A stretch of 64,000 bases of DNA from Clostridia bacterium (lineage in GTDB: Bacteria; Bacillota; Clostridia; UMGS1810), in NCBI GenBank assembly GCA_017416845.1, contig JAFQBA010000112.1, positions 1 through 64,000 on the forward strand, given 5' to 3'. The first letter of the stretch is position 1; each line of letters opens with the position of its first letter. The notes beneath the pieces are model-generated. The model ran no database searches, was not told the DNA's origin, and saw only the letters and a list, made by a program, of their open reading frames with translations. Position numbers and translations under genes: made by a program. Of the stretch, positions 55,878 to 64,000 are shown piece by piece.

Positions 55878-56975
55878 ATGTACGATTATCTGATAGTAGG
55901 AGCAGGCTTATTCGGAGCAGTTTTTGCGCACGAGGCAGTAAAAAAAGGAAAAAGTTGTCTGGTTATTGATAAACGGAATCATGTTGGCGGGAATGTTTAT
56001 ACCGAAGAAATTGAAGGTATAAACGTCCATAAATACGGAGCACATATTTTCCATACAAATGATAAATATGTGTGGGATTATGTCAATTCATTTGCTGAAT
56101 TTAACCGATACACAAACTCTCCCATTGCAATATACGGAGATGAGGTATATAATCTTCCGTTTAATATGAACACCTTCAGCAAGTTATGGAATATTAAAAG
56201 TCCGGATGAAGCAAAGAGCATTATTGAAAGACAGAAAACGGAGGCCGGCATAGATGAACCTCAGAATCTTGAAGAGCAGGCAATCAGTCTTGTGGGTACG
56301 GATGTATACACCAAGCTTGTAAAGGGATACACTGCAAAACAATGGGGAAAATCTCCCAAGGATCTTCCGAGTTTTATTATAAAGCGTTTGCCTGTGAGAT
56401 ATACATATGATAATAATTATTTTAATGACAGGTATCAGGGTATTCCGCAAGGAGGATACACACGCATTATAGAAAAAATGCTTGAAGGAAGTGACGTTCG
56501 TCTCAATACGGATTTCTATTGTGACAGAGAAAACCTCGGGATGCTTGCAAATAAAATTGTTTTTACGGGAACAATAGACAGATATTATGATTATTGTTTT
56601 GGGAAACTTGAATATCGATCACTTCTTTTTGAAACAGAAGTTATGGACAAGGATAATTTTCAAGGGAACGCTGTTGTGAATTATACTTCCCTTGACGTTC
56701 CGTATACAAGAATAATTGAACATAAACATTTTGAATTCGGAACGCAGGAGAAAACTGTTGTCACAAAAGAGTATCCTGCCGAATTCGATTCGACCGGTGA
56801 ACCATATTATCCGATAAATGATGAAAAAAATAATGAATTATATAATAAATACAGAAGGCTTGCCGAAAAAGAAGAAAACGTTGTTTTTGGCGGCAGACTA
56901 GGAATGTATAAGTATTACGATATGCATGTTGTAATAAAAGAAGCTCTTGAACTTTCGAAAAAAATGCTTGTATAA
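55878..56975 (+). CDS. glf: UDP-galactopyranose mutase
   Basis: The protein has 365 residues, normal length. The FAD-binding motif is GAGLFGAVFAHE near residue 8. Substrate and flavin residues are in KRNHVGGNVYTE, YGAHIFHTN and KGYTAKQWGKSP. The C-terminal GRLGMYKYYDMH is typical. It makes UDP-galactofuranose for surface polysaccharides. No other polysaccharide gene is adjacent. It is convergent with the small gene at 56981. Confidence 0.96.
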   Translation: MYDYLIVGAGLFGAVFAHEAVKKGKSCLVIDKRNHVGGNVYTEEIEGINVHKYGAHIFHTNDKYVWDYVNSFAEFNRYTNSPIAIYGDEVYNLPFNMNTFSKLWNIKSPDEAKSIIERQKTEAGIDEPQNLEEQAISLVGTDVYTKLVKGYTAKQWGKSPKDLPSFIIKRLPVRYTYDNNYFNDRYQGIPQGGYTRIIEKMLEGSDVRLNTDFYCDRENLGMLANKIVFTGTIDRYYDYCFGKLEYRSLLFETEVMDKDNFQGNAVVNYTSLDVPYTRIIEHKHFEFGTQEKTVVTKEYPAEFDSTGEPYYPINDEKNNELYNKYRRLAEKEENVVFGGRLGMYKYYDMHVVIKEALELSKKMLV

Positions 56976-56980
56976 AAATG

Positions 56981-57193
56981 TTAATCAATTTCAAAATCCT
57001 CTTTGGAGAATTTTCCGAAGAGGTTTTTCTTTTTGGGGGTATATTTACATATATCATAGCTGAATTTTTTGCATGAATCGTCAGCACTTTTTGTTTCTTT
57101 TGTAATATCACATAAAAATAAAGTTTCATCAATGCTCAAAAGTGCATATTCGCACATACTGCAAGATGGAATTTTGGTACCTCTTATTCGCAT
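56981..57193 (-). CDS. Small cysteine-rich protein, possible zinc binding
   Basis: The protein has 70 residues from ATG 57193, with AGAGGTG upstream on the minus strand. The frame is open further but that part overlaps the promoter region. Six cysteines occur, the first two as CSMC, and the C-terminal third is lysine-rich. No family is firmly recognised; a zinc-ribbon-like fold is possible. It is a single gene convergent with glf and divergent from cysE. Confidence 0.6.
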   Translation of the reverse strand: MRIRGTKIPSCSMCEYALLSIDETLFLCDITKETKSADDSCKKFSYDICKYTPKKKNLFGKFSKEDFEID

Positions 57194-57273
57194 AAAAACA
57201 CCTCTTTTTATGATTTTATCACGATTTATATAAAAAGTCAAAACTTTTGGCAATAAAATTGTGTAAAAAATAG

Positions 57274-57302
57274 TTGTAATTTTTCGAAAAATTTTATATA
57301 AT
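57274..57302 (+). promoter_or_regulatory. Promoter of cysE-cysS-mrnC
   Basis: TTGTAA (57274-57279), a 17-base spacer and TATAAT (57297-57302) lie 39 bases before ATG 57342. No T-box leader is seen. Confidence 0.75.
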
Positions 57303-57341
57303 AATATATGTATGCAAATATGCGTGAAAATGGGGGTAAAT

Positions 57342-58049
57342 ATGATAGCGTTATACATAATTCTTTCTGTTTTATCTTTGTATTTGATTTTCTTTGTCAT
57401 ATTCGCGGTTATGAATGTTTCTCATATTATGGGCAGAGACCCTGCGGCAAGAAATCCTGTTGAGATTTTTCTTCTATATTCCGGAATTCATGCGGTTGCC
57501 AATCATCGTATAGCACATTTTTTCTATAAAATAAAGCTGTATTTTATTGCTCGTATGATATCTCAGGTTTCAAGGTTTTTTACCGGAATAGAAATTCATC
57601 CGGGAGCTACAATCGGAAAAGGTTTGTTTATTGACCACGGCATGGGTATAGTAATTGGCGAAACAGCTATAATCGGTAACAACTGTACATTGTATCAGAA
57701 TGTTACACTTGGCGGTACCGGAAAAGACAAGGGAAAGCGTCATCCGACTCTTGGGAATAATGTTATGGTTGGCAGCGGTGCAAAGGTTCTCGGTCCGTTT
57801 ACTGTTGGTGACAATTCTAAAATTGCTGCAAATGCCGTAGTACTTTCAGAGGTTCCTGAAAACAGCACATGTGTTGGTGTTCCGGCTAGAGTTGTTCGTA
57901 TAAACAATAAAAAAGTTGCAGCAGATCTTGACCAAATTCATATTCCTGATCCGGTTAGTCAGGAACTTTGCAAAATGTATATAAAAATTGAAGAATTAAC
58001 AAGGAAAATAGAGAAGTTGGAGGAAGAGAAAAATGAAACTTTACAATAG
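57342..58049 (+). CDS. cysE: Serine O-acetyltransferase with N-terminal membrane segment
   Basis: The protein has 235 residues from ATG 57342, 6 bases after GGGGG; the frame extends to 57312 but lacks a ribosome binding site there. A hydrophobic segment covers residues 1-22. Left-handed beta-helix hexapeptide repeats follow, with FIDHGMGIVIGETAIIG (catalytic Asp-His) and TLGGTGKDKGKRHPTLG. It makes O-acetylserine for cysteine synthesis. It overlaps cysS by 17 bases. The membrane segment is unusual among soluble CysE enzymes. Confidence 0.9.
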   Translation: MIALYIILSVLSLYLIFFVIFAVMNVSHIMGRDPAARNPVEIFLLYSGIHAVANHRIAHFFYKIKLYFIARMISQVSRFFTGIEIHPGATIGKGLFIDHGMGIVIGETAIIGNNCTLYQNVTLGGTGKDKGKRHPTLGNNVMVGSGAKVLGPFTVGDNSKIAANAVVLSEVPENSTCVGVPARVVRINNKKVAADLDQIHIPDPVSQELCKMYIKIEELTRKIEKLEEEKNETLQ

Positions 58050-59421
58050 CATGTCCGGAAAAAAAGAAGAGTTTGTTCCAATTGAACCCGGAAAGGTCAG
58101 AATGTATTCGTGCGGTCCTACTGTTTACAATTACTTTCACATCGGAAATGCAAGACCATTTATCATTTTTGACACACTCAGAAGGTATTTCGAATATCGT
58201 GGTTATGATGTGAATTTTGTTCAAAACTTTACCGATATCGACGATAAGATGATAAAAAAAGCCAATGAAGAAAACATTACGGTTAAAGAACTTGCTGATC
58301 GATTTATCGAAGAGTATTTCATCGATGCCAAAGGTCTTGGAATTGATGCGGCAACGGTTCATCCCAGAGCCACGGAAAATATCGACGCTATTATTGCTCT
58401 CATTCAAAAGCTTGAAGAAAAGGGCTTTGCTTATAATGTTAACGGTGATGTTTATTTCAGTGTAAAAAAATTCAAAGAATACGGAAAGCTTTCGCATCAG
58501 CCTCTTGAAAATCTTGAAGCAGGTGCAAGAATAGACGTTGAAGAAAAGAAGCAGGATCCTATGGATTTTGCTGTCTGGAAAGCTCAAAAACCCGGTGAAC
58601 CCGCATGGGAAAGTCCATGGGGCATGGGAAGACCGGGCTGGCATATTGAATGCAGTGCCATGGCAAACAGATATCTTGGCAAAACCATAGACATCCATTC
58701 GGGCGGAAAGGATCTTATTTTCCCACATCACGAAAATGAAATTGCTCAAAGTGAATGTGCCAATGATGCTCCTTTTGCGAACTATTGGCTTCATAACGGT
58801 TATATCAATGTAAATAATCAGAAAATGAGCAAATCTCTCGGAAACTTTTTTACTGTAAGAGATGTTGTAAAGCAGTTTGATTATGTGGTAATCAGGTTCT
58901 TCATGCTTTCTGCACATTACCGCAATCCCATCAACTTCAGTGATGAGCTTCTCACTCAGGCAAAAACAGGTCTTGAACGCATAAACACTTGTATAGACAA
59001 TCTCGTTTTTCTTTCCGGAAATGCACCGGAAGTAAAAGCTGAAGAGAAGGCGCTTGCTGATCTCGTATCCTTTAAGGATGCGTTCATTGCGGCAATGGAC
59101 GATGATATCAATACTGCTGATGCAATTTCGGCTATATTTGACATTGTAAAATATGCAAACACAAACTTCGATGAAACTACACCCAAAAAAGTACTTGATG
59201 AAGCTGTTGCTATTATCAAAGAACTTATGGGCGTTCTCGGAATTCTCAAAGAAGAAAAAAATGATTTTCTTGATTCCGATATTGAAGCACTCATTGAAGA
59301 AAGAAACAATGCACGCAAAAATAAAGATTTTAAACGTGCCGATGAAATCAGAGATATGCTTAAAGATGCAGGCATAGCTCTTGAAGATACACGTGGCGGC
59401 GTAAAATGGAAAAGAGTATAA
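58033..59421 (+). CDS. cysS: Cysteinyl-tRNA synthetase
   Basis: The protein has 462 residues. It charges tRNA-Cys. The zinc cysteine is in YSCGPTVYN, the ATP-binding HIGH-type motif is HIGNA near residue 36, and the KMSKS loop is [11 protein letters not shown] near 264. ATG 58033 follows GGAGG inside the cysE gene. The cysE-cysS-mrnC order is known from Bacillus, where gltX precedes them; gltX is absent here. Confidence 0.98.
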   Translation: MKLYNSMSGKKEEFVPIEPGKVRMYSCGPTVYNYFHIGNARPFIIFDTLRRYFEYRGYDVNFVQNFTDIDDKMIKKANEENITVKELADRFIEEYFIDAKGLGIDAATVHPRATENIDAIIALIQKLEEKGFAYNVNGDVYFSVKKFKEYGKLSHQPLENLEAGARIDVEEKKQDPMDFAVWKAQKPGEPAWESPWGMGRPGWHIECSAMANRYLGKTIDIHSGGKDLIFPHHENEIAQSECANDAPFANYWLHNGYINVNNQKMSKSLGNFFTVRDVVKQFDYVVIRFFMLSAHYRNPINFSDELLTQAKTGLERINTCIDNLVFLSGNAPEVKAEEKALADLVSFKDAFIAAMDDDINTADAISAIFDIVKYANTNFDETTPKKVLDEAVAIIKELMGVLGILKEEKNDFLDSDIEALIEERNNARKNKDFKRADEIRDMLKDAGIALEDTRGGVKWKRV

Positions 59422-59422
59422 T

Positions 59423-59827
59423 ATGACAGATTTTGATATTTCCATAAATCCAAATCAGGTTTCACCGCTTTCTCTTGCGTATATAGGTGATGCAGTTTAC
59501 GAGCTTTATATAAGAAGCTATATTATGCGTGAGGTAAATATGCCGGTATCAAAGCTTCATAAAGCGGCGACACATTACGTCAGTGCCAAGGCTCAGGCGG
59601 AAATTTTTCACAAAATAGAGGACAGGCTTACTGATGCGGAAATTAGCGTATTTAAAAGAGGAAGAAACGCACATTCATATACAAGTGCAAAAAATGCAGA
59701 TATAATAGATTATCGCATATCAACAGGATTTGAAGCACTCATTGGATACACGTATATAAAAAAGGATATAAAACGACTTGAAGAGATTATATCATTTTGC
59801 ATAGATGTTGCTGGATGTATAGAATAA
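59423..59827 (+). CDS. mrnC: Mini-ribonuclease III
   Basis: The protein has 134 residues. It is the catalytic RNase III domain without a double-stranded RNA binding domain. The family signature LAYIGDAVYELYIRSYI lies near residue 18, and KRGRNAHSYT and EALIGYTYI follow. In B. subtilis it matures 23S rRNA. It starts 1 base after the cysS stop. Confidence 0.95.
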   Translation: MTDFDISINPNQVSPLSLAYIGDAVYELYIRSYIMREVNMPVSKLHKAATHYVSAKAQAEIFHKIEDRLTDAEISVFKRGRNAHSYTSAKNADIIDYRISTGFEALIGYTYIKKDIKRLEEIISFCIDVAGCIE

Positions 59828-59867
59828 AATACAGATAATGGACAAAGATAACTTCAGGGGTGGTTTT

Positions 59868-60701
59868 GTGACACTTTTGAAAAGTTATTTTAAATCTGTG
59901 ACAGGAGCTGTCACAGCGGCGGCTGGAGTTGCTTTTTTTCTTGCTCCGAACTCTATTGCTTCGGGTGGAGCAAGCGGGCTTGGAATAGTGTTATACAGTG
60001 GATTTTCTGTTCCGGTGTCGTTTACTGTTATTGCAGTTAATTTTCTTCTTTTTCTGATTGGCTATAAGCTATTGGAACGCAATACTATGATTAAAACAGC
60101 TTTTTCTACAATCGTACTTGCGGTATTTATAGAAATTTTCTCGCATTTTCCTGCGGTAACAGATGATGTTTTTTTATCATCCGTTTTCGGTGGTCTTCTA
60201 TTGGGACTCGGTACAGGATTTGTCATAAGTTCGGGTTCATCAACCGGAGGTAGTGATTTTGCCGCAGTTCTTATACGAAAAAAATTTCATCATATACCTA
60301 TATCGGTTCTGATATTGATTATAGATTTTTCAGTTGTACTGCTTTCTGTTTTTTACAGCAAAGATTATACTTTGGTTTTATATTCTGTTCTTGGCTTATT
60401 TATTACTTCAAAAGCTGTTGATTTTGTGGTGGAAGGATTGAATTTTTCAAAACTTGTGTATATAATAAGCGACGAGAATAAGATGATATCAGAGTTTATT
60501 ATTTCAAATCTGAATAGGGGAGTTACATCTCTTTATGCCAATGGAGTTTACTCTGATTCAGACAAATCAGTACTTATGTGTGCGGTGTCATCAAGGCAAT
60601 TTCCGCAACTTAAAAATTATGTTCTTACAAAGGACAAAAACGCATTTATAATTCTTTCTGAAGCACGTAGTGTATATGGAAAGGGTTTTAAGATGGAATA
60701 G
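59868..60701 (+). CDS. YitT-family membrane protein
   Basis: The protein has 277 residues if it starts at GTG 59868, which follows AGGGGTGG. ATG 59838 would give 287 residues but lacks a ribosome binding site. About five hydrophobic segments cover residues 5-190, with the family motif GSSTGGSDFAAVLIRKK. A C-terminal DUF2179 domain follows. The function of the family is unknown. Confidence 0.88.
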   Translation: MTLLKSYFKSVTGAVTAAAGVAFFLAPNSIASGGASGLGIVLYSGFSVPVSFTVIAVNFLLFLIGYKLLERNTMIKTAFSTIVLAVFIEIFSHFPAVTDDVFLSSVFGGLLLGLGTGFVISSGSSTGGSDFAAVLIRKKFHHIPISVLILIIDFSVVLLSVFYSKDYTLVLYSVLGLFITSKAVDFVVEGLNFSKLVYIISDENKMISEFIISNLNRGVTSLYANGVYSDSDKSVLMCAVSSRQFPQLKNYVLTKDKNAFIILSEARSVYGKGFKME

Positions 60702-60727
60702 AGATTTTCTAAGGAGGTTAACAGGTT

Positions 60728-61576
60728 ATGATCAGTAATACACAGCTTGAACTGACAGCCTACAAAATTCGAAAACACGCTATAGATGGCGTATATAATG
60801 CCGCATCGGGTCATCCGGGAGGTTCGCTTTCTATTGCTGACATTCTATCGGTTCTTTATTTTGACGAGATGAATGTTGATCCTAAAAATCCTGCAAATCC
60901 GAACAGAGACCGATTTGTTCTCTCTAAGGGACACTGTGCGCCGGCTCTTTATGGCGCATTGGCAGAAAGAGGTTTTTTCCCAAAAGAAGATATTGTAACT
61001 TTGAGAAAAACAAACAGTTATCTTCAAGGTCATCCTGACATGAAAGGTGTGCCCGGTGTTGACATGTCAACCGGATCTTTGGGTCAGGGAATCTGTGCAG
61101 CAAACGGTATGGCTCTTGCCGCAAAACTTGATGGTAAGGACTATCGGGTATATACAATCCTTGGTGATGGAGAACTTGAAGAAGGGCAGGTGTGGGAAGC
61201 TGCAATGTTTGCACCGCACTATAAACTCGATAATCTTGTTGCATTTGTCGATTTTAATGGGCTTCAGATAGATGGAGATATAACAGAAGTTATGAATCCA
61301 ACTCCCATAGATAAAAAATTTGAGGCGTTTGGCTGGAATGTAGCTGTTATTGATGCTCACGATTATGATCAGATTAAAGCAGCACTTAAAAATGCCAGAA
61401 AAACAAAAGGCAAACCAACAATGATTGTGGCAAAAAGCGTAAAAGGCAAAGGAGTTTCCTACATGGAAAATAATGCCGCATGGCATGGAAATGCTCCTAA
61501 AGAGCCTGATTACATAACAGCTTGCAATGAACTTAATGCGAAGATTAAAGAACTGGAGGCGAAAGTAAATGTCTGA
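60728..61576 (+). CDS. Transketolase, N-terminal subunit
   Basis: The protein has 282 residues and is half of a split transketolase. The thiamine-diphosphate motif is GDGELEEGQVWEAA near residue 140, and the active-site stretches SGHPGG and SKGHCAPALYG are present. AAGGAGG precedes ATG 60728. It overlaps the C-terminal subunit by 8 bases, so both are made together for the non-oxidative pentose phosphate pathway. Confidence 0.96.
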   Translation: MISNTQLELTAYKIRKHAIDGVYNAASGHPGGSLSIADILSVLYFDEMNVDPKNPANPNRDRFVLSKGHCAPALYGALAERGFFPKEDIVTLRKTNSYLQGHPDMKGVPGVDMSTGSLGQGICAANGMALAAKLDGKDYRVYTILGDGELEEGQVWEAAMFAPHYKLDNLVAFVDFNGLQIDGDITEVMNPTPIDKKFEAFGWNVAVIDAHDYDQIKAALKNARKTKGKPTMIVAKSVKGKGVSYMENNAAWHGNAPKEPDYITACNELNAKIKELEAKVNV

Positions 61577-62510
61577 TATCAAAAAAATTGCAACAAGAGA
61601 ATCTTACGGTGCAGCATTGGCAGAACTCGGAGAAACTCATGACATTATTGTTCTTGACGCAGACCTTTCCAAATCCACCAAAACAGAAGTTTTTAAAAAG
61701 AAATTTCCGGATCGATTTATCAATATGGGTATAGCTGAAGCAAACATGATGAGTACCGCTGCAGGTTTGGCTACATGCGGCAAAATTGTTTTCGCAAGCT
61801 CCTTTGCAATGTTTGCAGCTGGCAGAGCTTTTGAACAGATAAGAAATTCTATTTGTTATCCAAATCTTAATGTTAAAATCGGTGCTACACATGCAGGTAT
61901 TTCTGTAGGTGAAGATGGTGCTACTCATCAGTGTCTCGAAGATATGGGAATTATGAGAACTTTGCCGAATATGATTATCATAAATCCTGCTGACGATACT
62001 GAGGCTAAAGCGGCTGTTAAAGCTGCTGTTGAACATGATGGTCCGGTTTATCTCCGATTTGGAAGACTTGGTGTACCTGTGCTTTTTGATAATAATTATA
62101 AATTTGAAATCGGCAAAGGTGTTCAGCTCAAAGACGGAAATGATGTAACACTTGTTGCAACCGGACTTTTGGTTGGTACAGCACTTGAAGCTGCGGAGTT
62201 ACTTAAGAATGAAGGTATCAACGCGCGGGTAGTTAATATTCACACAATTAAACCCATTGACAAAGATATAATTGTAAAAGCAGCTGAAGAGACAGGCGCA
62301 ATTGTAACTTGTGAAGAACATAATATTATTGGTGGTCTTGGAAGTGCTGTTGCCGAAGTCCTTTGTGAAAATGCTCCTGCACCGATGCTCAGAGTCGGAA
62401 CGAGAGATGTTTTTGGGAAATCAGGAAAACCTGCTGAACTGTTTGAAGAATACGGACTTACGGCAGAAGCTATTTGTGCCAAAGCCAAAAAGGCTATTTC
62501 GTTGAAATAG
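61569..62510 (+). CDS. Transketolase, C-terminal subunit
   Basis: The protein has 313 residues. The pyrimidine-binding domain has the Glu in NMGIAEANM and the FASSFAMFAAGRAFEQIRN stretch. The transketolase C-terminal domain is visible with EHNIIGGLGSAVAE. It pairs with the upstream subunit. Confidence 0.96.
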   Translation: MSDIKKIATRESYGAALAELGETHDIIVLDADLSKSTKTEVFKKKFPDRFINMGIAEANMMSTAAGLATCGKIVFASSFAMFAAGRAFEQIRNSICYPNLNVKIGATHAGISVGEDGATHQCLEDMGIMRTLPNMIIINPADDTEAKAAVKAAVEHDGPVYLRFGRLGVPVLFDNNYKFEIGKGVQLKDGNDVTLVATGLLVGTALEAAELLKNEGINARVVNIHTIKPIDKDIIVKAAEETGAIVTCEEHNIIGGLGSAVAEVLCENAPAPMLRVGTRDVFGKSGKPAELFEEYGLTAEAICAKAKKAISLK

Positions 62511-62552
62511 TATTAACTGTATACAAAATGTTGATAAAGGACGGTGATAAAT

Positions 62553-63317
62553 ATGCATAAGAGCAATGATTCCAAATTGCTGAAACGCAAACGCATTGTA
62601 GCGGTAACATCCCTTGTTGTTGCTGTTCTTCTTATGGTATTTCTTACATACTTTATCATAGTTAAATTTATGAGTACAGCAAAAGGCGGAGTTGAGTTTC
62701 AGGAGTATATTCAAGGATATGGTGCATTCGGATTTTTGGTTGCCGTCGGTCTTCAGATACTTCAAGTATTTATTGCGTTGATTCCCGGAGAAGCTATAGA
62801 AATCGGCTTGGGATATTCGTATGGATGGTTTGTAGGAACAGTTCTTTGCATGGCAGGGGTTGCAATAGGTTCAGCCATGATTTTTCTTCTTACGAAAAAA
62901 TTTGGACTGAAGCTTGTTGAACTATTTGTTTCGTCTAAAAATATTAATGAACTTAGATTTATCAATACAGAAGAAAAAATGAGGCGATTTGCGTTTGTAG
63001 TTTTCTTTATTCCCGGAACTCCCAAAGATTTGTTGACATATTTTATCGGCCTTACAAGAATGACTTTAGGAGAATTTTTGTCTATAACGTTGTTCGCACG
63101 CATTCCATCTGTTGTTTCATCAACAGTAGGCGGGAACTTTATTGGCGAGGGAAAGTATCTTGAGGCAGTAATTTTGTTTGTTATAACCGGTTTAATAAGT
63201 TTTGCAGGATTAAAGCTCTATAATGTGTTTATAAAGAAAATGAAAGAAAAAGCTCAAAGCGGCAATGGTATTATAGCAAAAATCAAAAATAAACACAATG
63301 AATTTAAAAATAAATAA
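62553..63317 (+). CDS. TVP38/TMEM64 (VTT, DedA-like) membrane protein
   Basis: The protein has 254 residues from ATG 62553, preceded by AAAGGACGG. It has about five membrane segments. The VTT-domain motifs are IPGEAIEIGLGYSYGWFVGT, a GVAIGSAMIFLLTKKFG helix, and FIPGTPKDLLTYFIGLTRM. Relatives move lipids between leaflets; the substrate here is unknown. It lies 42 bases after transketolase. Confidence 0.88.
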   Translation: MHKSNDSKLLKRKRIVAVTSLVVAVLLMVFLTYFIIVKFMSTAKGGVEFQEYIQGYGAFGFLVAVGLQILQVFIALIPGEAIEIGLGYSYGWFVGTVLCMAGVAIGSAMIFLLTKKFGLKLVELFVSSKNINELRFINTEEKMRRFAFVVFFIPGTPKDLLTYFIGLTRMTLGEFLSITLFARIPSVVSSTVGGNFIGEGKYLEAVILFVITGLISFAGLKLYNVFIKKMKEKAQSGNGIIAKIKNKHNEFKNK

Positions 63318-63331
63318 AAGGAGGAATCCTA

Positions 63332-63964
63332 GTGTCAGGAAAACAAGTACCCCTTGTTGTAATCAGAAGATTACCAAGGTATCACAGATATCTCGGAGAG
63401 TTATTGAATAATAAAATATACAGGGTTTCTTCTACAGAACTCAGTGAGAAGATGGGCGTAACTGCTTCTCAAATAAGGCAGGATTTAAATTGTTTTGGAG
63501 GGTTTGGACAGCAGGGATACGGATATAACGTAGAAATGCTTTATGATTCCATAACCAAAATATTAGGGTTGAATAATGGTTATAAAACAATAATTATAGG
63601 TGCCGGAAATCTCGGAAAAGCATTGGCTAACTACGGAGGGTTTTCTAAAAGAGGCTTTGAACTCTGTGGTATTTTTGATACTGATGAAAATGTTGTAGGC
63701 GAAGAAGTTGCCGGTATAACTGTGAAAGACTACACGGAACTGTCGGATTTTATCAAGCATGAAAAACCGGATATAGCAATTCTTGCAGTTCCCAAAACAG
63801 CTGTTACCGAGGTGGCAGATGAAGTTGTGCAAAACGGTGTCAAAGCTTTGTGGAATTTTGCGTATGTAGATTTGGATCTTCCGGGAGATGTGCTTGTTGA
63901 AAATGTTCATCTCAGTGACTCTCTGATGACGTTGTCTTATAAGATGAATAAGTATGGAGAATGA
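63332..63964 (+). CDS. rex: Redox-sensing transcriptional repressor Rex
   Basis: The protein has 210 residues and starts at GTG 63332, soon after AGGAGG. The N-terminal winged helix includes VIRRLPRYHRYL and GVTASQIRQDLNCFGGFG. The C-terminal Rossmann domain begins IIIGAGNLGKALANY. Rex senses NADH/NAD and represses fermentation genes; the alcohol dehydrogenase at 51055 is a possible target. Confidence 0.97.
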   Translation: MSGKQVPLVVIRRLPRYHRYLGELLNNKIYRVSSTELSEKMGVTASQIRQDLNCFGGFGQQGYGYNVEMLYDSITKILGLNNGYKTIIIGAGNLGKALANYGGFSKRGFELCGIFDTDENVVGEEVAGITVKDYTELSDFIKHEKPDIAILAVPKTAVTEVADEVVQNGVKALWNFAYVDLDLPGDVLVENVHLSDSLMTLSYKMNKYGE

Positions 63965-63966
63965 CA

Positions 63967-64000
63967 ATGAGAACAGTAGGTTTTTCAGGAAAAAGCGGAT
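63967..64000 (+). CDS. Start of a P-loop-type protein (cut by window end)
   Basis: ATG 63967 lies 2 bases after the rex stop. The visible codons read MRTVGFSGKSG, which looks like the opening strand and P-loop of an NTP-binding protein. Too little is visible to name a family. Confidence 0.5.
   Translation, partial: MRTVGFSGKSG

Noticed and set aside
57194-57341. Search for a T-box riboswitch before cysE
   Set aside because: The promoter leaves a leader of only about 33 bases, too short for a T-box.
57955-59445. 496-codon minus-strand open frame opposite cysS and its neighbours
   Set aside because: It is antisense to cysS, which is certain. Its composition is that of a mirrored coding strand and it shows no domain.

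Overview
The window is chromosomal DNA of a low-GC, Gram-positive, anaerobic gut-type Clostridia. This is an inference from gene content: pyruvate phosphate dikinase, Mini-III RNase, a Rex regulator, SLH-anchored surface proteins, class A RNase P RNA, strong AGGAGG ribosome binding sites and consensus sigma-A promoters. No phage, CRISPR array or full transposon was seen. Two short inverted-repeat elements without a transposase were found.

Layout. 1-870 is the 3' end of ppdK. 1107-9532 encodes three secreted proteins with LamG-like folds; the first two are tandem paralogues ending in a polysaccharide-deacetylase-like domain. This stretch carries a 400-bp MITE-like element and two copies of a terminator-like repeat. 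9710-14289 (minus) is a probable operon of an N-acetylneuraminate lyase-like aldolase, an FG-GAP/VCBS repeat protein without signal peptide, and an AraC regulator, with a second AraC regulator divergent at 14440. 15250-23248 is rpoB-rpoC with its own promoter and a structured leader. 23330-45248 is the main accessory region: an AraC regulator, then a probable operon of an SLH protein, a PHP phosphoesterase, a second SLH-type protein and a very large secreted heparinase II/III-type protein; then a 275-bp inverted-repeat element; then a probable seven-gene operon (two duplicated LamG surface proteins, GH20, sugar isomerase/epimerase, DUF4434 glycosidase-like protein, UlaG-like metallo-beta-lactamase-fold protein, metallophosphoesterase); then another AraC regulator and an unrecognised protein.

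45250-64000 is mostly housekeeping: RluA-type pseudouridine synthase, infC-rpmI-rplT with an attenuator leader and an apparent AUC start codon, a beta-propeller glycosidase-like gene, a YeiH-type membrane protein, EFR1 ferredoxin, iron alcohol dehydrogenase, YjbR, Sir2, an internally deleted DMT transporter remnant with a His-rich tail, tRNA-Leu(CAA), rnpB, M18 aminopeptidase, glf, cysE-cysS-mrnC, YitT, split transketolase, a VTT/DedA membrane protein and rex. The window ends in the first codons of a P-loop-like gene.

How it fits together. The accessory genes look like a Gram-positive glycan-foraging system. Surface-held or secreted LamG, deacetylase and lyase proteins would act outside the cell. 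GH20, the sialic-acid-type aldolase, the sugar isomerase, DUF4434 and the UlaG-like enzyme would act on imported amino-sugar or uronic-acid fragments. Four one-component AraC regulators sit beside these genes. No transporter is encoded in the cluster. The substrate is not known; host-type glycosaminoglycan or mucin glycans fit the gene content but this is inference.
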